Below, piece by piece: positions 47,501-58,449 of a DNA stretch of 64,000 nucleotides. This stretch comes from Gossypium raimondii (taxonomy: Eukaryota; Streptophyta; Magnoliopsida; Malvales; Malvaceae): assembly GCF_025698545.1 (NCBI RefSeq), contig NC_068572.1, positions 1 to 64,000 of the forward strand, given 5' to 3'. A model generated the notes under the pieces. That model saw only the letters and a program-made list of their open reading frames with translations, made no database searches and was not told the origin of the DNA. Positions within the stretch are counted from its first letter, which is position 1, and each line of letters begins with the position of its first letter. A program made the position numbers and the translations under genes.

Positions 47501-49796
47501 AATTGTTGAGGTCTGGCGAAGGTATGTTAAGTGAGGATATGTGTAACAATTGCCCTCAGTTGAAGGGAAGGTTATAAAGTAACCTTACCTGAGACAAAAA
47601 GCATTAGTGAAGTTTCTATGTTGGGGGCAAGTTCTGTGTGGAAAATTTTCAGCCTATTTTGTTTCGTAAAATTTGAGGAAATTTTTGCGAAGTTTGTAAT
47701 TTGATTGTTCTTATGAAATTCGCACAAGGCCTTGAAGGCAAAGTGTAAACATTCAAAGTATGAATGCATGAAGCCTTGGAGGCAAAGTATAAATGTGCAA
47801 GGTGTGCTTGGAAACGCTATTTACCTAAAAAGGTTAAATGTGCCTGAAGAGGCTTTGTTTTTGAAAAGTTTAGTTGTTTGAGAAGTTGAAGTATGCCTTG
47901 AAGGCTAAGTGTCTTGGAAGACGAAGCATGCCTTGAAGGCTGTGTCTAAGAATAGCAAGCATGTCTCGTAGGTTAAGTGTTTGAGAAGTAGAAGTATGCA
48001 TTAAAAGCTAAGTTCCTGGAAATTTGTGCTTGAACGTCGCACAATATTTTTCCCTGAAAAACTTGTAATTACTTATATAATTGTACCTTCATTGAGGTAT
48101 GCCTGAAAAGGTTGAAAGGTACTCGCCAATGGAGTATGGTCATGATATTTATCCCTGCAAAGCTTGAGGAATGTCAGTAATTATTTATAATATGCATAAG
48201 TTATACAATGCTTATCCTTTAGCTAGGTATGCATGGAAGTGAGCTTGGCATATGTGGCCTTGGGCGGAGCATGGTATTTGGCGGGTTTGTTTTGTTTGGT
48301 GGGGTTGTCCCAAACTCCCAATTGTAGAGGTCTGGCGAGGTATGTTAAGCAAGAGATGTGTAATAGGTTTATATGCTGCCGGTGAACTATGTTGTGACAC
48401 ATTATTAATTAACAAATAATCAATTTTATAATGATTTTAAAATAAATATAGTATCTTTTTAATAGCTGACTTCATGTGGTTCCATGCTAGTGTATAGCTT
48501 TGTTTGAAAGCCAAAATGGCCTTTCCACATAATCTAAAAAATTTTAAATCTGAGAGCCACACACAATGCTTATGCTTTTTCCGTAGAAAAGCTCTCCCTG
48601 AAGCTAGCCAAACACCCTCTAAGTGGTTCATTTTGTTGATTTCCTATCTCTGTCAGGTCTTGCACCATGGGCTATCCATGTTTTCAATTTCTCTCTCCCT
48701 CATGAGCAGTCAAGGGCAGATTTACATATTAATGGTTCTCTTTTCAGAGAGCACAACACCTTTTGTAAATATAAGATGGTTAGTTAACAATTTAAAATTT
48801 GTTAAATCTTTCTTCTCGCTTGTTCATCAACATTGTCTCACTACTATGACTGCAATTCCAGGTACTTGGATGTTGCTGGTTGGAAAAGCTCTACCATTTA
48901 TATCTACAATGGCATTGCATTGTTCTTTGGGTGGTTGGTACTGATGCATATACCTCAAATCTTGGATCTTTCCTATTGTCGTATTGTTAATTTTCTGCAT
49001 TCTGTGCTCCATGTTGGTCCATTAACATTAAAGATAGGAATGAGAAACATTGGCAGGAAGCACTTTGCTTATATAAATTAAAGGGTGTGTTTTATAAAGA
49101 AGAATATGCAAAACTTGCTAAAAGTGTAAGGATCCCTCTGCATCCATTTAGCTCATCTAATGACATGGCTTCAGTCCTTGGATGAATCATCAATCTTTCT
49201 ACCCTATCACTTTTTGCCCCAACCCCTTAATATAAAATTCTTGACTTGGTTTTCGTAAAAAATGAAAAATATTGACTTTATCTTTGGATGAATCATCAAT
49301 CTTTCTTTTGTCCGGGAAAAAAAAAAGGAAAAAGGAATCATCAATCTCTCGTAGCAGATGTCTTATGACATTGTTGATATTCTGCTTGCTTTCTCTTCCA
49401 TTTTATTGGTATCACTCGACTGACAGGCAGACATGACATCTACTTGTGATGATTTTAGATTGCAAGGATTTTTCTGTTCATCTATTTTTTTGCTCACATG
49501 TTTAACCACTTTGATGAGGTGAGTGTTCGAGTACATGAGCTTATATATTTACTTAAAAATGTTTCCTTTTTCATTTATTTATTTGTTCGTTGATTTTTAC
49601 TAGGCTGTTATACCCCAAACATTTTTTTATTTGATTAGTGAATTGATGAATAAAATAGGTCAAGAAGATATTTCCGTTGGGGTTCTACAGCTTGCTCACT
49701 GTACCTCCGGTGCTGGGGTTGATGAATGTGGTATGGTTTTGGAAGATCGTGAAGGGATTGATTAAAACAATTTCAAAAGCAAGACACAGAGAATAA
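44571..49796 (+). CDS. TLC (TRAM/LAG1/CLN8) domain-containing membrane protein, TMEM56/TLCD4-like, 259 aa
   Basis: Eight coding exons join in phase: 44,571-44,651; 46,026-46,114; 46,239-46,377; 46,680-46,754; 48,657-48,778; 48,862-48,937; 49,459-49,518; 49,659-49,796. The protein begins MADLPSFSTKEFYWLASCFW. It has about six hydrophobic segments and the TLC hallmarks 'FSTFHALIAAWASLYLL', 'FSIGYFLSDLAMVFWHFPAL', 'VLHHGLSMFSISLSL' (the paired His), 'FSESTTPFVNIRW' and 'YLDVAGWKSSTIYIYNGIAL'. It ends in a basic tail 'IVKGLIKTISKARHRE'. TLC proteins are multi-pass endomembrane or plasma-membrane proteins linked to lipid sensing or synthesis. Arabidopsis relatives exist without a defined reaction. 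It lacks the Lag1-type Hox and Asp features of ceramide synthases as far as I can see. All splice sites are GT-AG and no frame break is seen. Intron 4 is enlarged by a repeat insertion (47,040-48,400). Confidence 0.9.
47040..48400. mobile_element. Repeat-rich insertion in intron 4 of the TLC gene
   Basis: Two direct repeats of about 140 bp (47,405-47,545 and 48,240-48,372) share 'AGCTTGGCAT..GTGGCCTTGGGC', 'GAGGTCTGGCGA' and 'GGTATGTTAAG'. They bracket about 700 bp made of diverged tandem units around GCCTTGAAGGCTAAGTG (47,725-48,010). There is no coding frame. The layout suggests a non-autonomous element with direct terminal repeats, or a decayed LTR-type unit; ends and target duplication are not resolved. 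The sequence before it (47,100-47,150) has poly(A/T) runs. Confidence 0.5.
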
Positions 49797-50025
49797 TAAC
49801 AATCCGAATTAATATTTGTTTTCTGTGTAATGTTAAAAATTGAAGAAAATCCAATTAATATTTGTCTATTGTGTGAAATTATAAAATAATATGGATAATT
49901 GTGAAACATGAAACGTGGCGCCGACCGGTTAGAAATATGGCAATGTCCATGTTTTCCTCAAATTTTTTCTAGACCACTATAGAGCGGTACAGAAGTCAAT
50001 TTTGTATTGTTGCGTCTATTTATTA

Positions 50026-50584
50026 GGGTAAATTAAATGGAAAAGCCAATTTTAAAAAATATTTTGGGATTTAGAGGATAAATTATAATAAAAATCACTT
50101 TTGTTTGTTTCAAATTATATTTTAGTCACTTATGTTAGAAATGTTATGTTTTAATCACTTACATTATCGTTTTGTTACGAAATGATCATTTTACTGTTAA
50201 GCTCTGTTATCTCTCTAATAGTGATTTTACATGGCAGTTTAAATGGGTTTTAAATGTCAATTTGAATGTCCTACTTGGCAGTTCAAAATAAATTATTAAA
50301 AATCTATTTTCATTTTAACAATTGGACATCTAAGTTGGCATTTAAAATTCATTTGGACAGTTACATAGAATTGTTGTTAGGGAGGTAATGGGTTTTAATT
50401 GTAGAGTGATCACTTCGTAACAAAACGATAGCGAAAGTGATTAAACATTTCAAACATAAGTAACTAAAATGTAATCTAACGCAATTAAAAATGATTATTT
50501 TAATAGTTTATCCTTTTTTAAAATACATAAAAATTGTTTAAATCTCTAATTTTTTTAAAATTGGTCTTTTCTTTTAATTTACCC
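50026..50584. mobile_element. Foldback/MITE-like element with inverted arms of about 200 bp
   Basis: The left arm starts GGGTAAATTAAATGGAAAAG and the right arm in reverse complement starts GGGTAAATTAAAAGAAAAGA. The arms stay similar through 'ATCGTTTTGTTACGAAATGA' (left, about 50,170) against 'ATCGTTTTGTTACGAAGTGA' (right, complement), down to a short loop around 50,290-50,340. It is 559 bp overall, non-coding and AT-rich. No clear target duplication was found. If transcribed it would form a long hairpin. Confidence 0.75.
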
Positions 50585-51254
50585 GATCTATTATTTAGTT
50601 TTTAGATTTTATTTGGTATTTTGAGTTAACAGATTTAATTAAAAATGTTTTAATTCTTTTCTAATGTTTGATTAAATAAAAAATTATAATTTAAAATTAT
50701 AAATAAATTAATATTTTTTATAAGAAATAAAAATCATGGCAAGGCGAAAAAATTGGTATACATATGGTTCTCATAATTAAAAAAAATGATCAAATAAATT
50801 ATTAATATATCATTTGATATTCAAATTTGACGTTTTTTCCCTAATATGGTGTATTAATTTTTTTGTCTAATTTGGTATTGTATTTAACAAAGCTTATATA
50901 TTTTAGTACTTAAATGTAATTATGTCAAATTTTAAAATTTCTTTGATGAAATTTATTTATTAATATTATTATATTTGAATTTTTATAATTTAATTAATAG
51001 AATAAATTTAGGGTTAATTATAAGTTTTTCAATTGTGTTTAATTGTCAAATATAATGATGTAATTTAATTTAAATTTAGAGTTAAGATTTGATAAAAGTC
51101 ACTTGTTAATTATGAATTTTCATCCATTTAGCATTAAAACCTGAATTAAATGTTAAAAATGGTAACATTATTATCTTTGATATTATATCAATTTAAACAA
51201 ATATATATATATATAGATAGCATATTAAAAAAGTTAATCAGCTCGGGAATAAAA
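50585..51254. other. AT-rich intergenic sequence
   Basis: Very AT-rich with T-rich runs; no open frame, RNA gene or repeat boundary could be supported. A (TA)n tract lies near 51,200. Confidence 0.5.
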
Positions 51255-51530
51255 AAAACCTTTCCTTTCTCTCTGTTGACCCTGTAAGTAAGCGTGTTCG
51301 CATTTTACCTATGGATTTCTCTCTCTTTGTTGACCCTGTAAGCAACCAAGTGTCTACTCATTTTACCTATGGATGTGCTCGTAAAGGTAAGACTACTCTC
51401 CCCCTCTCTCTCTCATCTCTTTTATTGAGAGGACATTGTTGGATATTTCTTTTTATTTGCCATTTTCTCATCCATTTCTTACGCTTGTTGTTAAACCGTT
51501 GCTCATGACTTATTCAACAGGATTTTGCAT
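51255..51530 (+). repeat. Duplicated 5' end (leader exon and intron start) of the TLC gene
   Basis: 51,330-51,500 matches 44,185-44,420: 'CTCATTTTACCT', 'GTAAAG|GTAAG', 'GGACATTGTTGGATATTTCT', 'CCATTTTCTCATCCATTTC' and 'TTGTT.AAACCGTTG'. The leader part is itself tandemly duplicated: CTCTGTTGACCCTGTAAGTA at about 51,272 and CTTTGTTGACCCTGTAAGCA at about 51,326, period about 54 bp. The donor is intact. It sits about 320 bp before the MCU start codon, so it could act as an extra promoter or leader for MCU. Confidence 0.75.
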
Positions 51531-51850
51531 CCTGTTCGGTGGGTGGGATCAAAACTTGGGCACCCAAATACACTTATTTTCTAATTGACCATAGGGCATA
51601 TTATTATAATAGGGAAAAAAAGAGAAGGTTTTTTTTACTTTCTTTTTTATTGAAAGAAAAAGTTAGATCTGTTTGTTCCTAGGAGTTTACGACCAGCAAA
51701 TGAAGAGCCTCACTTCATCATCTCATCTGATTCAAAACTGAATCACTCAAACTACCAACACAAGAGACACGCATATACGTACATACATAGGCATATTTAA
51801 AAAATACGTACACACTACATTTTAAATTTGAGTAAGACATATATTGAAGC

Positions 51851-54800
51851 ATGTGGAGGAGGGTGTCGTGGCGCGAGGCTTTGAAGCAGGGTGTGTCTGC
51901 GGCCGTTGGCAGGAGACTTCCGCCTCCTCCGCCGAACCCGCTGCTGTTGGGTGGAGTGACATTGGGAACCAATTTAGTATTCCGCGGTACAAAAATTAGG
52001 TTTTCTTCTTCATCTTGTGATGCCAATGCAACCTCTGATTCCAAAAAGGCAGGAGCAGGAGTGGACAGCGTAACATTCGGGGAGGCCAAGAAGCTGATGA
52101 GGCTTGTCAATGTGGAATCACTCAAGACCAAGCTAGGGATGGAAGGCAAAGAGGTGATCGGCTACTCGGAGTTGTTAAAGGCTTGCGAGAGCATGGGCAT
52201 TGCGAGATCTCTGGACGAGGCCATCGCTTTTGCACGCGTTCTCGATGAGGCAGGCGTCGTACTTCTGTTCCGCGACAAGGTTTATCTTCATCCTGATAAG
52301 GTGCCCTCCCACTTTTGACCTTTACTTTCTTGTATTATCTGTCTCTTTATATTAACGCATTTCCTTTCCTCCCCCTTCTGATCCAATTCGTGATTCTTGA
52401 TTGATAATCGAGTGAAAAATGATTGGCAATGGATTTACCAATCGAATGCCCCATCAAGTTCATTTTATTCTTTTTAATTCCAATTCTGATGTTTCATTTG
52501 TCATTGCTTTGCCTTCGTCTCTCCATTATTTTCAACTGTCGCTTGAATGCCTTTATATAGCATATATTATTTCTTATGTACACACACACACACACTTTAA
52601 TCAAATTTTTTGTAGGATTTAACATTTTAACAATTCAGTAATTGAATATTTGTTAGTACGGTTAGATTTTTAAAATATTATTCATACAGAAAGTTATGGA
52701 GTGCGTAAAACTGAGGTAGTAAGGTAGTTTTACAATAGTGTGAGTGCATCCCCTCTTTAGATACATCTAGCAAATGAAATACAAATTCGGTCTATTAAAT
52801 TGGACAACCGGACTGATAGTGTGAAGTGGGTAAGTAAAAATATTAAGGGGAGATCTTTGGTCTCAATCATTTTAAGATTCGCTTTGTCAGCTTGCATTTA
52901 CTGGATTTGGAGGGAAAGGAATCATAGGCAGTTTGGGGTAGACATCTTAGCGAGCAAGAATTGTTGAGCTAAATCAAAGAAATTGTCCAGATGAGGTTAC
53001 AGGGAGCTGCTGTTAACATAGGGATGTAAGGAATAGCAGTTATGTATTGATTGGGGAATCAGTTTTACTGTATAGGTTTTTTTTTCTTTTTCTTTTGTAT
53101 AGGTTTAACTGAACATGTGATAGGATGTACAGAGGTTTTCAGTAGCAGATTTCTGCTTACTTGGGTAATTAAATTCAATTATCCAAAAAACAATTGGTCT
53201 ATTAGGAGTTAGAAAACAATAGTTTACTTTTTTTATTGCATTTTAGTAAAATAAAGAAATTAGCATCTATTATGCTATTTAAATATTTTGTAAAAGAAAA
53301 GGAAAAACCAGAACGAAGCTAGTCACTGATCCTTAACCAAAAGTTCTACGTTCCTATCTTGTCTATAATCCAAGGTGGGGGTAGTAATGTTTCTCATTTA
53401 CTCCAGTCATCATCTATGCATCAGACATGCACACACGCACCCAAAAGTCACCCCAAAGTCATCCGGTAACAACATATATAAGGTCCAAGCCATTTAACGC
53501 ATTTGTTTCATGCATGAATCTGTAGCATAATCGCTTTTCTGCAGATGACTACCCTCAGTCTATGTGTTGTGCAATGAATTGTTTGACATGTCAATACAAT
53601 GCCGTGTTTCAAGGTCAATTGTTTAATTGGTAGCCTCTTTCAGGTTTGTCTGCACCTTACTTCAAGCCTTGCACTAAGTTGTGGTTCACCTCTTATTTAA
53701 ATAAGATGCATAAGCATTATTGTCATCTCCTTCCCAAATATACCCTCCCCCCCCCCCCCAAAAAAAAAAAAAAAAACCATCATATTCTTTGCAATAACTC
53801 CAGACCATTCCCTCATCTCTCCTTTGCATTCACGAATATTGGCTCCTTTAGCTGCTAGAAGGATATCAATCCTTAAGTTTGAAATGCTCCTGCACTTTCA
53901 ACCCAACTCAATTGCTATATATATAACAAATGAAATACAAATTCCCTCTATTAGGTTGTTAGGCTTCAGAAAACACTAGATTACTTTTTTTATTACGTTT
54001 TAGTAAAATAAAACAAATGGGCATCTATTAGGCTATTTAAATATTTTGTAAAAGAAAAAACCTGCATGAAGCTAGTCACTGATCCTTATTAATATATTAT
54101 GTCTTCACCAAAAGTAATACATTTCTGTCCTGTCTATAATCCTTGGGGGTAAGTTATTTCTTTCATGTGCTTGTTTAAGAATAGATTCCTCTCCAGTCTT
54201 CATCTATGCATCAAGCACGCACCCTAAAAGTCATCCGGTATTTGTACAAGTGCTATTCTTTTTTCTTTTTTATTGAAAGATGGAAACTGCTGAGGTTTTA
54301 AGGATTAGAGTTGGATTCTGTTGAGGTTTATGCTTATATCTAAACAAAATAACTCGGTACTTTATCATCTTCCTCTTTACTCATTGAAATCTTTCTGTTT
54401 AAATTAAAATCAATGAGAACAATTAATCTTGGTGGACCTTCATTTTGGTTTATCAAGGTGGAATCTTTTCTCCTTGTATCATCATGTCATATCACCTCAA
54501 GACTTTGAGTGTAATTGTATTGTATATATTAGAAATAGCATCTCATGCCCAAATATTTGCTATTATGAAAAAGGACTGATGAGCATGCTTATGAACCCAA
54601 TTTTGCAACAACTAGTGCTTATGAACCCATAAATCTCACATAATTGCTCTACATCCTTGCATTTTTGCACCATTACTTATCTGCAGATGACCACCTTCGG
54701 TCTATGTGTTGTTCAATAAATTGTTTGACACGTCAATACCTTGTTGTGTTTGGGCCAGATAAAATGGTATCTTTTTGTCCAAGGCAAATTGTTTAGTTTC

Positions 54801-55697
54801 TTTCAAGTTTGTCTGCACCTCACTTCAAGCCTTGCACCTAGTTTTGCTTGACCTCTTATTTAAATGAGATGCATAAGCATTATTGTCATCCCCTTCAGCA
54901 CCCCCTCCCCCCCCAAAAAAAAAAGAAAAGAAACCCCACATTCTTTACAATAACTCCAGACCATTCCCCGATTTCTCCTTTGCAGTCATGACTATGAACT
55001 CCTTTACTTTAGCTCCTAGAAGGATATGAATCCTTAAAGTTAGAAATGTTCCTACACTTCCAACCCATCTTAAATTGCTTTTATATCAAATGTATTTAAA
55101 AACTTATGCAGCTGTTCTTTTCTTCCCCAACGTTCATATTTGACTTCATTAAGAATTGCCTTATCATTTTACCCTAATTGTGAAGGATACAGACTGAATT
55201 TGCATTTTGTAGGTGGTGGATCTAATTAGAAGAGCAGTACCTCTTGCTTTGACTCCTGAAGATGACCCTATAAGAGATGAGCTAAAGAGGCTGCAGGAGA
55301 AGAAGGAAGAAATTGATGTGCTAGCACATAAGCAAGTTCGGCGCATCCTTTGGAGTGGTCTAGGATTAGCGATGGTACAAGTTGGACTGTTCTTCCGGCT
55401 AACGTTTTGGGAATTCTCATGGGATGTAATGGAACCGATTGCATTTTTCACCACGGCCACTGGCATAGTCATGGGCTATGCTTACTTCCTTTTACTTCAA
55501 GAGATCCCACGTATCAAGATCTAATGAAGAGGCTTTTTTTGTCGAGGCAAAGAAAATTGTTCAAGAAGAATAAATTTGACGTTGACAGGTTGAAGGAGTT
55601 ACAAAACAAGTGCAAAACATCTCTGGATGCCTCTGCATCTATCCGGAATCGTGTAGGATTGGAAGTAGAACTAGATGATGCCTTACACAAGGAGTAG
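51851..55697 (+). CDS. MCU: Mitochondrial calcium uniporter (MCU) family protein, frame lost in exon 2
   Basis: Exon 1 (51,851-52,300) encodes 150 aa. It starts [20 protein letters not shown], an Arg-rich acid-poor presequence, and holds '[19 protein letters not shown]' and '[20 protein letters not shown]'. Exon 2 (from 55,213) encodes [20 protein letters not shown], a coiled coil, TM1 ('[20 protein letters not shown]'), the pore motif W-D-V-M-E-P (55,420-55,437, the plant form of WDIMEP) and TM2 up to 'GYAYFL'. The frame should then continue [20 protein letters not shown] to HKE-TAG at 55,697. That text is present but one frame over, because the T-run at 55,490-55,493 has four T where five are needed. 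As written the protein ends early at 55,524 (253 aa instead of 311) without the matrix C-terminal helices. MCU forms the Ca2+ channel of the inner mitochondrial membrane. Splice sites are canonical. The break may be an assembly indel. Confidence 0.88.
52795..53125 (+). mobile_element. LINE 3'-end fragment in the MCU intron
   Basis: The + strand frame reads [20 protein letters not shown] and then [11 protein letters not shown], matching the C-terminal zf-RVT-type end of plant non-LTR reverse transcriptases ('WRERNxRxF'). It is followed by LINE-type 3' UTR text and a T-rich stretch. Only the last tens of codons are present, a typical 5'-truncated insertion. Boundaries are approximate. Confidence 0.6.
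53210..55095. repeat. Tandem duplication inside the MCU intron
   Basis: Unit 1 (about 53,215-53,945) and unit 2 (about 53,975-55,095) share, in order: 'TATTTAAATATTTTGTAAAA', 'GAAGCTAGTCACTGATCCTT', 'CATCTATGCATCA', 'AAAAGTCATCCGGTA', 'TCTATGTGTTGT', 'ACTTCAAGCCTTGCAC', 'GATGCATAAGCATTATTGTC', a C-run/A-run (53,747 and 54,908) and 'ACTCCAGACCATTCCC'. Unit 2 has about 400 bp of extra sequence (about 54,250-54,650). The duplication adds about 1.1 kb to the intron but leaves splice sites intact. Confidence 0.8.
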
Positions 55698-56136
55698 GCT
55701 TTATCCCCACCTTCACTTTGGTTGCTTTCTTGTTCTTATTATTAATTGTCTTGATAACCATTTCTAACCTAAATCAAAGCTTAAAACTTTTCCTCATTTA
55801 TCCATTTCTTTATTTCTTTCTTCATTGCTATCTGTTTACGTATCAGGCATGATATTCTTTAGTCGTATCTTTTTTGTGAAAGAAGTTTTAATTAAGCTAA
55901 CATAGCACAGGATTTTGCATGTGAATGTGACACATGATAATCTGTCTGTCAACATATTAAAATTGCCAAATTATTTTGCAACAAATCCCGAAAAGAAACC
56001 TAGAGGCAAGTCATGCACTAGAATCCGAAAGGAAGAAAACACCAATGGGACTTGCATCGGATCCTCATCCTCCTTTAATCGATGAATAATCAAAATATGG
56101 TTATTAAAAGTCCACGGAGCTCTGGTAATTACACGA

Positions 56137-56640
56137 TCAACATCTAACTCGTGGTAAAACTTGAATAAATACCTTTTTCCCCAGATTTAAGATTTGAACC
56201 TCTCCAAGGGGATGCCACAGGTTAGTCATTGTATTCCTCACTGCCAGGAAATGAGCCACACCTGCTGCAAAAAAACAACCCACCAAGCAAAACTCGTATA
56301 CTGATTTTTGATATTTGACTTTACCAGGAAGAAGCCATGCTTCTTCTCCATCCTCAATACTTAGATCTACCATTCTTTTCTCCATTTGATAAAAAACAAT
56401 GAAAGCGAATGGAACATCAATATGACACGAGACAAAGAATCAGAGCCGTGAAAGACCTTAAGACAAAAGACAAAACAAGATAAAAGCATGCCACAAAAGC
56501 AAACAGAAGAAAATCGTACTACAGTGAGCAGGCTTTTATACTTTTGGATTAGACAAGTTACCAATAATAAACCTAGGATTAATCTTAAGAAAATAGGTAG
56601 CACTAGGGAAAGAAAAATGTTGACAAATTCCATGTCTTAA
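56137..56640 (-). pseudogene. LINE ORF1 (DUF4283) fragment
   Basis: The minus frame starting MEKRMVDLSIEDGEEAWLLP contains 'YEFCLVGCFFAAGVAHFLAV' and 'RNTMTNLWHPLGEVQILNLG'. This is the N-terminal DUF4283 part of the ORF1 of plant LINEs, which commonly reads 'CLVG.FLT...F.AMR..MANLWHP..G'. It loses frame after KKVFIQVLPRV. The upstream frame to 56,633 is hydrophobic and unrelated. No further LINE domains follow, so this is a small isolated remnant unrelated to the full-length LINE at 36-42 kb. Confidence 0.6.
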
Positions 56641-57149
56641 GTGCTTATGCTCTGGGAGTTGTTTGGGCACAACGAGACTTTATAGGGAAATTAAGGAAGG
56701 CTTGGTCGTAAACAATAAAAAAGGAACTATATTGAAAACTTTTACTGCATGGTCGTCCTGGTCAATGTAGATCAATAACATTGAATCAACATGCATATAT
56801 AGTCTTCTTTTTTATTTTTATTTTTAAGTTAACATTAGACTTCAAAGCAATAAAGTAATCATATATAGCATTAAAAGGCAACATAGCTGTCGCTTTTCTA
56901 AGGCACAGATTTCTTGAATGAATCGATTTCTCTGATAAAAAATTTTGTTTTCGAAGTGTTGTCCTTTAGATAATTGACTGAGACCTTAACAATTGAATGT
57001 ATTGTCCCTGTGTTGAAGTTTTGTCTTCAACATTTACGGAGAGCCGTGTACAATTTATATAGAAAGAAACCTCAATCGATGAAGATAGATATCTGCAAAA
57101 CTCGATTGAGAATAAATATTTAGTATTAAATGTGTGAATAATAAAGTGC

Positions 57150-57180
<31 letters not shown>

Positions 57181-58140
57181 TATCCCAAGGAAAAGTTGAA
57201 TTATGGTTTGATTTTCTAGTGCCCTTTCCTTCTTTTAATTCATAATAAAGTAGTCATTAAGTGCGCGTGTTTATATCTATCTATATATTATTTTGAGCAA
57301 TTCAAATCAATTTTCATCCATTACATAAATTTATAACTTAGCTTAAGGTTTGGGTGATATATTAATAACCAATAGCTTATGAAATTTAAAGAAAAACTCA
57401 TATATTATCAAGATAAAAAAATTCATACCTTTTTATTATATGAGTTTTTTATATAACTTAATAAGGTATTATTTCTTTTTCCATAAACTATTTTATTGTA
57501 CATACAAAATTATTACAAAATGTTAATTCATTTTTATTTAAATTGTTTGTGCAAATTATGACAAAAAATAATTTTAATTTTAATACCTACAATAATCTTC
57601 AAAATAAAATTTAATTTTCATAACTATCAAATGAATTTTTTTTAAGGTAACATAATATAGTTATTGGTGGAAAGTGATTGTTTGACTATTGTCAATATAC
57701 TTAATGGTCAGACAGATGATACAAAAGGTAGTCTAGCACGAATTGTGAGAGAGCTGTTAGTAAGGGATTAGCATGTGAAGGTAATATTTACTTCACCCAC
57801 AGCGAAATGACTGTAAATTCCATGACAGCATTAAGAAGAAATGTTCCTCTTGATTTGAAAATTTATGATGGTCCTCCAAAATGATCGAGATAAAAATTCT
57901 ACAATTTGATTTATTGGAAATATTATTTAATTTTTTAGGCCGATGTCTTTACAAAAACTAAAATTATTTATTTGATATTTTTAAACAAAATAAACAATTT
58001 TTTTCTTTTAAGATTCGCAACACTTCATCTTCAAAGATAAATTTGTTTCTCCTTTAATGGGCCTATAAAATACTGAAGTAGAATAGGGAAGATTAATATT
58101 GGACTTAAATACCTGATAAATAAATAAAAATAAATCTGTT
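56641..58140. other. Intergenic sequence with (TA)n microsatellite
   Basis: AT-rich with a (TA)11 tract at 57,149-57,170. 57,660-57,900 contains short protein-like snatches (for example 'DGQTDDTKGSLARIVRELL') that may be remains of a copia-type polyprotein, but this is too short to call. The final part is the upstream region of the transporter gene. Confidence 0.4.
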
Positions 58141-58449
58141 TCTTAGATTTCCTTTTTTGTCGGACTCCCAAGTGATCCTTCTACCTTTTAATGGAGCAGA
58201 TCTAGGGTTCTTTGATTCTTTTTTCATTTTTCTCATCTCCTTCTCATTCCTGCTGTTGAAGCATCTGCTCCCACCCACTTCTAATTTTCAACCAATCTCG
58301 GGAATTTTAAGCGCCATTGAGGTAGGAATCGACGAGGATTCACTACGTGCCTCTATACATACATATTATCGACGTGTATGTGATCGAAAACCCTTGGAGA
58401 TTACGTAGATCCGGATCACTATTGAAGAAACATAATTCATAAGGGAAAA

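Noticed and set aside
48504-48944. 146-aa plus-strand frame
   Set aside because: It reads through exon 5, an intron and exon 6 of the TLC gene. Only the spliced exons make sense.
57660-57900. Possible copia polyprotein fragment
   Set aside because: Only about 20 residues of weakly suggestive text with frame breaks; too little to support a feature.
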